A DNA stretch of 64,000 nucleotides from Icerya purchasi (taxonomy: Eukaryota > Arthropoda > Insecta > Hemiptera > Monophlebidae), in NCBI GenBank assembly GCA_039619475.1, contig CM077116.1, positions 297,456,464-297,520,463 on the forward strand, read 5' to 3'. Every line of letters begins with the position of its first letter. Position 1 is the stretch's first letter. Made by a program: the position numbers and the translations under genes. Under the pieces are notes generated by a model. It saw only the letters and a program-made list of their open reading frames with translations, was not told the DNA's origin and ran no database searches. This document shows positions 48,101 to 58,700 of the stretch, piece after piece.

Positions 48101-51100
48101 CGATTAATAATGTGTGGAGAAGGAAAAGCTAGGATATAGGAGACATAATACGGAGTAGGAATATCAATTCGCAGAAAATTGGGATAAAAAGCAAAATGCT
48201 CGACTGAAAGAGATAGACGTTTAAAGAATACATGATCAGCATTGCAAACACGCTCTTCGCTTGAGTGGAGAGAACGATACGGAAGCAACAAAAAACGAAA
48301 ACGAAAGGAAGATAGTATGGCTTAGAAGCGCAGATGAATAATAGAGACAACAACAGAACGACGAAGTGAAGAAAACAAAGGCAATCATGGATTGGCAGGA
48401 AGGCTAGGTCAAACTGACGGATCAAAAGAACAATTGTTAGAAAAAGAGGAACTTATCTGAGCAAAATCTAAGATGAAAACTTTTGCACAGCGGAAGGAGA
48501 TTATGCAATGAGATTTTTATAAAAAAAAAGTGGGAAGAAGAAGCACTCCGAGCCAAGGAGTTCGTTGATTCATTACTAAAAATGCTCGAATGGCTGGAGA
48601 TGGCCTGAAGAGCGGACATGGAGTCTGATATAATTAAGAATTTAGGGGAAAAGTGATTGGGAAAATGAAAATAATGGAACGTAGGTAGACCATCAGTTCG
48701 GTTGTGAATACTGAACAGAAAGGAGGCAGACGAAAAGATTCTGAAAAGTCAAAATCTGGGAGGATAAAAGGGGAACCAACATCACCAAACCTCTTCCAAC
48801 CATCTGTAAATACAGTTGCATGCAATGGAATTTGAGAATTGATAGACCATGGAATTCTTGTTTAATTAGAGTCTGCGGAAGAAATTTGGAGAGCGTAGGT
48901 ATAGTAAGCATATTAGGAGGATGGCAGAGTTCGGTGAAATTAAAAGAGAAATAAGGGAGATTGTCAAAGAAAATTATGTAAGAGCAAAACGAACTAAGCC
49001 GAAGAGAGATGAGGGATAAAATAGGGGTTTTCCTGGGTGAGAAACGTCAGTTCCTAGAAAGACAGGAGCGTATAGTAGTAGAGGACGTTGTTTAATACCG
49101 CTAAAATTATATACTTTAAACTTTTTAAATATAAATTCCTTTGCAATTAACGACAGCTCTGAATAATAATGTGCTTTATGACAGAACTTCATTTGGTGTA
49201 CATGAAGTGTTGTTGTTCTTCTTCAGGTGACTTCTCCTCAAAGGAGGTTAGCGATCTCATGACGATACTGCTCTCGATTTTTGGTTATCTTTCGAAACTT
49301 CTGATATTTTTCAAATATTTAACCACTCCTGCATATTTTTAATCCAGTTCATTTTTCTTCTTTCTTTACCTCGCTTCCCTTCAATATTTCTCCTTGTATG
49401 ATTACTTGCAATAACTCGTATTTATTATCTCTAAAATTACATGACCTAGCTACGGCGCTTTCATTTGCTTTACCATAGTCATCAATTCTCTATCTTTTTT
49501 CTTTCTCTGTAATACTCTTCCAAATGACTTTTTTTAATTACACCTTATTGGTCAGTTGTACGCTTACTTTAATATTTGTACTTTATCTTTAATTTTTCGG
49601 AAATTTTTAGCACCGTGAATAAATATTGGTGCTTATTTCGGAACAGAAATGCGGAACTTTGGGAAGACAATGCAATCATCAGATTTCTGATACGACTCGA
49701 ATCCAATGTTGCCGATATTAACATTAGAAGTCATAAGCGTAGTAAAATTGATGCACAACAGCAAAACGACAGGCCCGGACAATATAGGTGCTGCTGAAAT
49801 AATAAAAATGGCTGAAGAAGAAAATCCAGGTATCAATAATATATATGAAACGAGTAAAATACTGCTGCAGGAACGATTATAATCTATTTTTACTCCTATA
49901 CCCAAAAAATGGAAATGCGAAATTCCGTAATTGTAGATTGATCAATATCGTATTAAAGATATTTATAAAGGCCATGATACCGTTCACGTTTAATCACTGA
50001 GGCCAAGAATTATAGAAGGCGTTTGAAACAGTAAAGCATGGTGAACTGATAAAACGTCTAGACAAAATCGATAAACAAGATGTTAATATAATCAGACGGA
50101 TATACTGGGCACGGTTATATACCAATATACAAAGGTGATCGACTAGGTTTTTGTATCATCGACATTCTTTTAAAAAATTAATGTGCGGGGAATTATATAG
50201 GAAGGATATTAATCTAAAGAAAGAAACTGCGTTAATGTTAGATACATGGCGCGTCAATATTAGATAGTAGAAGATTTAAAAAGGTTACCATCTCGGAGAC
50301 AAGATTGCATCTGAAAAGACTAATTCGGAAATACATACATATAAAAAAGCAAAGCGATGATGCTGTTCGGTAATAATAAAGAGAAAGAATGCCTGGTAAT
50401 TATTATCAATAGAAATACCATAGAAGTGGTCAGGGCGTCGACTAAAGGACGAAATAATAAACAATTCAGGATATGAATAGGTAAGATTAGTGTTTATATA
50501 GATTGTCATTTAATAAAAAGAATCTTAGCTTTAAGGTGCCATACGTGCATTAAGTTTAACTACGGAATGGATAAAAGTACAACCATGAAAAACCTGAAAG
50601 TATTTGAAGTATGTTAAAGATACTGTGGGTTGAACGTAGAGCAAACACAGGATAACCTGGAGAATTATTAAGTACTATTAAGATGAGAAAACTGGCGGCA
50701 TTTATGAAATGGGGCAGATATGAATATTATTCGAGGTAATATAAACGGTGTTATAAAAAGAAAAAGACTAGGAGAACATTGCGGATAAAAAACTTCAAAG
50801 GTAGACGGGCTAGTCAGCTAACAAACTGCGCAGAGCTGGTTATCCACGGTTTGCTGCTGAGCTTCATTCAACGATGATAGGACCATACAGGAGAGGTGAA
50901 TTGTTTTCGTTGTTTTGCCATCGTGTCCATATTTATCTTCGTAGACTGAAACTTAATAAACCGTTCTAAAATAATTAAAAATAAAACTACTCTAAATAAA
51001 CAAAGACTTGAATAATTTACTCATGCAGATGTTAGTGATGGTACAGCTTTAGTAATTTTAAGTAAACGAAAGACGGTGAATTGTTGATGGAAATTATAAA

Positions 51101-54100
51101 GAAAATGGAATATTTATACCTATTACTAATGGAGCTTGCTCGCCGGTTAAATTCTGATTTGCTAAGCCGCTTATGTGAGCTCCAAAACTGTGGCCGACGA
51201 TGTGAAAACTTTTTGCAGAAGCTCCGTATCTGTGTAACATTCTAATCATTTCGGCCAACCTATATGCCACCTTTGGTACTATGTCATTCGCCGTGTGGTA
51301 ATATTCGCAGTTCGAATATCTACCCCAATTAACGCTGACCACATTTACGTCTTCCTTCTTTAGGTAAGCTTCGGAAAGAAGTAATTTAGTGTTACCACAT
51401 GAAAGTATCAAACGAAAAATAAAACGTAACGCGTAGGAATTTATTTAATTAAACTATGAAACACCGACCAGTATCCGTATTCGTCGCGCATGAAACATTA
51501 AACATAAAACTGTAAATCTAGAAAACCAACAGTAGTCGCATAGCGTGAAAAATCGATAAACATAGTCAAAATAGTCAATAATAAAATTAATTAAATTTGA
51601 ATGGAAAAAATAGAAAAATAAAATAAATGAACAAAATTACGCGTATCATTTAAATATTAAATAACGGGCTTTTAGCTAACTATTATATATGATATTATCT
51701 TTGTTTTTATTAATAGCTTTCAGCAAAATCTAGTTTCTTATAATCCTTGATCATTTTCAGTGTAATCATATCTTCTTCAATACTGTTAATCTGACATTTG
51801 TTCAAAATTGGATTAGCAAATCTAGATTCATCTATGAATGCGTAACATAATGCTTCTTTATTCTTCTTCCGCCAACGTCCAACAATTCAATTTATTCATT
51901 TTTTCACCTTTTCCTCATCATTTAATCACCTTCACTGATGGCTTAAAAGATCACAGTGGCGTTGGCTCCTCCTTTTCTTCGCCCTCCATAAATTACTCCA
52001 ACATAGTCAAACTCCTTACCCTTTCATTTTATCTTTTACGCTGAATCTGTTGCTATTTCTCGTGCTATATTATCTTTTCTGCAACGCTCCCAACTTCCTC
52101 TAAAATTTCAATTGTTTCTGACTCTTTGAGCACTGTTAAACTTATTTTGCCCTGCTTTCCATCCCAGTCGTGTGATCTTACTATCCTCTATATCTACTAT
52201 AACATATGCAGTAACCTTGCTACTCAGATAGACTAACTTTGGGTTTCTAGTCATAGGTATTCATGGAAACGAGGAGGCCGAATCTCTATCGCGCTTTGCT
52301 ATTCACAATGGTCAACCTCTATGAAAAGTTACATCCTCCAGTCTTATTTCCTTGTGCAAAAACTTTCATCAAACAATCTGCTCTATCTCATACCCTTCCT
52401 ATTTTTCTAATACCTTTACCTCTCTATACGATGCTCTCCACAGTCACGTGTCCGGTTCAGTCTCTTTTCTTCTTTCCGTCGAGCTGCTATTTCTTCTATC
52501 TGCCGCTTACGTTTTCACCACTTATTTCTTCCTTCTTCTACATATATCCTATTTCTCAACTTCTTCCTCACCCCTTTGTCCCCTTCATCCAGATAAACCT
52601 TCTATCCACGATGCTAACCATGTCTTCTTTGAGTGCTCACCTCTCTTTCTTGAGCGCTCTCTTTTTTACCACAATTTATTACAGCTCAACCTCCCCATTC
52701 ATTATAGTGCTCCTTTCATACTTTCTCTCCCATCATTGAATGTAGTGCCTATCCTTGCTTCCTTCGTAACTTCTATCTCTAATAGAATTCATATTTAGTA
52801 ATTCTTTAACTAGTCGTTGGGCCAATGCTCCTGACTGGTGAGTCCGAAGAAGAAAAAAAAGGAAAAAAAAAATTGATAATTCGTTCAAGAAGTGCTGAAT
52901 TAGTAAAACCAAAACGGAAAAAAGTTAACAGGCGCCACGCACCTGTTTATTTATATATAAAATTATAGAAGGCGATAAGCGATTTAAGACAACTTTATTA
53001 AGTAAAAACATATACACTATAAACATATAAAATTTATTATCGAAATTAAAATTGCCAAAAAGCTGGCTTTATCGCGTGCTTGATGAATTTGAATGAAATT
53101 TTCACCGATTTATAGATTACATCTTATATCCGTATTTTAAGATTTAATTTATTAAAATTCGGATTCACCCGAGTACGGAATAAATTCTGTTATTATAAAT
53201 TTAAGGGAATTTTCCCAATTTTTAAAATGTTTGCCTTTTTCTTTTTCACACGTGTTTTTGTTAATCTTGAAAACTATTAAGTGAAAATTTATATTAATAT
53301 TACCTATAATTAATTTGACAGACTTGCGGAAGGATTTCCAGTGAAATAGGCATCTCTTCTACAAGTGCTTGCATCTCTGAATGTTGTATTTACTTGCTAA
53401 GGGGTTATTCTAGATTATAGAAGAAACATTTCGAAAATTGCGGGAAAGTTCTCTGAAAAAACCTACTTGATGAATAAAAAGATTAACAGCCAGCAGGGGA
53501 ACTAAAGTCCCAGAACCCCGCCAAGACAAACGGCAGAGTTCATTCAAAAGTCAGCATTCAGTTGGAAAGGAAAGTGAAAGACGAGCGGGAAAAATGCAAA
53601 CCTTGTAGTTCTACCGTGGTACCTGCTGGCATGGATCTGCCGCATTGGCAGTGGTGCAGCGTGAACAAAATTCGCACAGCATATATAATGAATAAGTGGA
53701 GAATGATCCCTTGCTGGAAATATAAACAGGTCCAAACACAATGCATTTAAGCGGCTAAAGATTCATTCTGCTACGGAAAAGGTGTTGAAGCATGGCACAC
53801 GCCGCGTTACAAATAAAACGCTTAAACGGATATCTGTTTGAGCGCGGATATGTAACGACGTTTGAACCTCAAACGAACCAGCAGCTTATGGAGCATATAT
53901 GATATATCGGCTTGTTTTGTTGTTTACTAGTATTGTAAAGTGACGTCATTCACGGATATTTCGTTTAAGTATTTTGTAACGGGAGAAGGTCTATTTCTTA
54001 ATAATTTTCGTGGGTGGCTTTGGTTTACTCGAGAGTACGGTAAAAGCGTTCTGTTTGCTCTGGGACTATCAGGGTTAAGGCCTTATTTGTCGGGAGCCAA

Positions 54101-54988
54101 ATGTGTTGTTTTAATTTCCGCAACAGACTGGGGTATTTTGTTTTGACAGTCGGTTTGGCTATATACGACAATGGCGAGTTTTCAAAACGTCTGTTAGCTT
54201 CAGCCGAAAATATAATTAAAACACGAGCATAGAATCGAACATATGTCACGAGCTACTTGTAAACATTTTAAACACCAACATGCAACCGACAAAGTGTAAA
54301 AATCGTTATAATTATTCAATAAATTTTTTCTGAATTCAACATATATTTATTATTCTAAAGAAGGCAAAAATATGATGAGAATTGTAAATTTTTTTCATCG
54401 AAACACTCATATTTTCTTTAAAAAGATTTTTGAATAAAATTGTGTTGAACACGGTCTGTCAAGAATGATATATCACGCATTGAGGATTCTATAAGGATTA
54501 CCATAGTTTAAATTTTTTGGACTACTAAATTCCAGACAAACATTTCCTATTTTAAAGTTTTAGGCAATATTTTTGTAAATAGATGTATCGATTAACGAAG
54601 TATTCAAACATTTTTAAGCATAGTTCTCACATTGCAAAGGCCTCGGTTTTTTTATGTCACAGACACTGACCGATTTAGTATTATTACATATTGTTTACTG
54701 AAAATCCTAAATAGCCTATTGATCACGTCAAAATAATATAGCCGGAGTCAATCAAGAGACGAATATTGGAGAAACATCACATTACCTTTTGTTGTACTTT
54801 TAAGTTTTTTAAATTACAAGTTCCGACCTGTTACATCACTGTTGTAAATCTCAATATTAGTCCAGTCAAAAATAAGATTGAAAGAAGTCCTAAAGTTTTT
54901 ATAAAGAATTATAACATTCTTTACTTTTGTAAATGATAGGGCTATATATTATATTAATTACAACGTAATTCTTAGGCCACTCCCCATT

Positions 54989-55029
<41 letters not shown>

Positions 55030-55711
55030 TAATTACAACTATCATATTTTGTAATGAAAAATGTCACAATTTTATTTAATGAAAATTAAATATTAGGATA
55101 GGATTTCTGTGATTATGTTATTATATTCATATGGCCCGATTTAGAATTATGTTGTGAACTTTGATCATTTTATACAAAATATAGAAGAGAAAGAGGCAGA
55201 AATGTAAGCAAGACGGGTCAAGGGGCACAGCCCTTTATGAGGCCAAAATGGCTGAGTTATATACATATATATATATATTATTAGACAGGCTCTCGCATCC
55301 GAGATAGCCGTATGCATTTAAGGTATATCTACGATATACACATTAAATGTTAAAAATGCAAAATGGGTGCACAACCATACAAGTACATATCAGCGCGGAG
55401 CACGTAAACTGGAGCGCAATAGCTTTTGTGCTGCCGATCAAGATAGGTTATCAGTGACGAAGCGAACCAAGACAACTGGCCTACTCACGTTGATGCGATT
55501 GCTCGCCGATTGAATATTTATATGCACCGCTAACACGCGCGACTACATTTGGAACTGACTATAGTCACTTGTTATCGCGCTATAAATGCAGTCCAAATGT
55601 GTCTATTACTGTACACTAACTAGAGCGCATATTTTGCCATCGCCTGGGATCGAACCCAAGACTTTCAAAATGGAACCAAGCGCTCTAGCCACTGGGTCAT
55701 CCCGACGATTC

Positions 55712-55768
<57 letters not shown>

Positions 55769-58700
55769 CATGTGTATATTTATATACGAGTATATTTGTG
55801 GTACATATATCATAAATTACCAATCGTAAATTTACACCGTATGCACATTTCCCTATAATCTAATTATAAACCAAAGCACATAAGTCATGATAAAGACGAA
55901 TTATTGTTAACTTATCTGTAATTATAGTTATCGTATCAATTTATTTTCAACTTACCATCTTTAATTTTTGATGCAAAACTTTCTCCGTTCTGATTCCAAC
56001 CGTGAACAAGTATTTTTGTCGCTCTGTGAATATTGTACGATGATTCAGATAAGGCTGTTTCATCGCCAACTTTTAACACGTACATCGAAGGGAATTCTCT
56101 TTAAAAACGGAAAAACGTTAAATCGGTTTTAGTAAATTTTTTGAGGTAATTTTTTTTATTAAACCAGCTTAACAGAAAGAGCAGGAATGAAGGAACGTCA
56201 ACATGGATAAGGTATAATTTCTTTATTATTGCGTAGGATTTTTTTTTTTTTTTTTTCAATCTGCTGTTAAACCACTTACTAATAATTCATTTTAAAATAT
56301 AAGAACAACAACAAAAAAAAGAAAGGAATTCATAACCTAAGAGATGTCTGTCTATTGGCCACTAACATTCTGTATAACTGTCCGTTAGAAGAAATATATA
56401 GTGTATAACAGAAGAAAAGATACAAAAAAGAAAGAAAGAATTAAAATCTCCTGAACCAAATTCTGCATTGTTGTTTTTATTTGTAGATAATTTGTTATTT
56501 TAAAAGTCGCCGCAAACTGAATTAAAAGCAATAATAATAACTGAAAGGTTAAATGAAATTTAAATTAGCTACAATTTTAGATATGCAGTGAAATGTATAA
56601 AAGCCAGACTTTCGAAGTTGAAAGCCGTGATGCTGAATAGCATTTTCCTCAGCACCCGCCTTTACTTTCCCAAATTTCTATGCTACCCAATTATTTCAAA
56701 CTGAATAAATCGGAATGAGTTTAAATTTGAAACGAAACAAATTCCGTTGCGTCGTTTTTGGAAGTCCAGCATTTTAACTAGATAAAATAAGAATAATAGG
56801 AAGGTGTGTGATGTCCCTAACTTACAGATTGAATTTTATTCATGTTTTTCTTTAAAAATAGTTAATGAAATTATTTTGAAAAAAAATGTATACATTAACC
56901 TCTATATGCTTTTAATGTAAATATATTGTTAGATTAAGTTTCTGTCGGCTTTTTCTTTGTAATATAATTAACTTATCACGCACGGCGTAGTCGGCTGAGC
57001 AGAGATATTTCGAGGGCACGCGGAATTCAAGTGTGCCGTTTTCACCGCATTCATTACAATATTTGTGAAGATTGACTAAAAATATTTAAGAAAATAAAAG
57101 TACTCCTAATTACAGAAAATACGTATATTCTGCTTCACTGTATAAAATACGTCAAATGAATAATAGAGGTGGTATTCTTTCGAACGAAATTACCAGCAGA
57201 TATATGTAACTTCTTACCAGCACATACATAAATGATAATATTAAGTTGATGAAGCTTCTTCTTATTTCTTTATCTTACGTAATTGGCGGATTTCCGCCAA
57301 TAAAACACTAATTTTATCTCTGATCTCTGCCCGTTTCGTTCAGTTTTCACCACATATTTACACTCACAAAAAACTCCTCTACTTCTCTGGTTCCTCCTAA
57401 ACCTGTCCTAACGTCATTAGATCGGAATTTTTACAGAGTCCTTTAAACTTCCCTTCTTTTGTTCAATTTTCTACGCCGAGTCCATGAGTATGTTGCCGAC
57501 CCTTCTTTTTATCAGATCTTCATCTGTTTCTCAAAATATCCTTATCCTGTTAGCTTTTCAAAGTGTATTGCAGGCTATCGCATCTCCTCTTCCTTCCCAC
57601 TCAACGATTATGTAATCCTTCTTATACGTTTCTTGGGGGGGGGGGTGTATTCTTATTATCTTGTATAAATCTATTATTCGCTCCAAGTTAGATTAGTGTT
57701 CCTTCTCGTACGGTAGTGCTTCCAACACACGTCTTTCAAAACTGGATCGTGTGTAGAACCTTTATCTCCGCTGGTGCCTTGGAGCTTTGAAGTCGTCTCC
57801 CACTGCTACAGTTCTTTCAGAAACAAATACGGTTCTTTTATGTATTTGTCAATCTTATCTTGGCTATCGTTTTTTTTTTTTTTTTTTTAATATAAAATAA
57901 TAATATTATTTTATATATTTTCTTTTGGGCGCGCCAGCGGCTTTGACTTAACAATTACAGAAATTATAGAAAGGGTTAAATAGAGAGACGATTAGAAATA
58001 GAGCTTAGGAAAGATTGAAGTACGGGAATTATAGCTGGAGATGGGAAGGAAAGGACAAAGGAAGAATTATAAAAAGCAGGAAGACCCAGTGCTAAGATTC
58101 TGGAGTACTAAGCAGAGCGTTCAGAATTAAGGGCAGAGCATTTAAAGAGGATGTGGTTTGTATATCATATGGGGGAGAGATGGAACTATGAAGGGGACAA
58201 TTGGGAGAGGAGGATAGGAAAAAACGGAAACGTGAAGAGGGTAGAAGGAAGTGATTAAAACGCAGTCTGATTAAGGAAACGATTGATAAGAAGAGGATTG
58301 AAACCATGGCTGAGAACAGGGAACCGGCTGAATTTGAAGATAATGAGAGGCGGGATTAGAAAATAAAGAAGGATAAATGCCCGAACATAGTCGAGAAAGA
58401 GTAGCTGAGGAAAGAAGGAGGATGTGCGAGGCAGGAAAATTACTGAGTAAAGGACTATCGCGGACGGCCGAACGGGCTAAAAAATGTTCTTATCTTGATC
58501 CTTAATTTTACGACCGAAATATAGTTCATAACATTTTCTAACAAGTGGAGTCAAACTTCGTCGTTGTTCTTTAAACATCAAATCACCACACACATAACAG
58601 AAGTAATCCGGATCATTTACACACTTCCTAGGCATAATTGTAAATTAATATAGCTCACTTGACAACAGAAATCATGAAACGGAATGAAGTTACCGAACGT

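Noticed and set aside
55635..55712. tRNA gene on the minus strand
   Set aside because: A and B boxes are good but the acceptor and anticodon arms do not pair, and a related body follows in other copies, so it is a SINE head. The same holds for 38,780-38,855.
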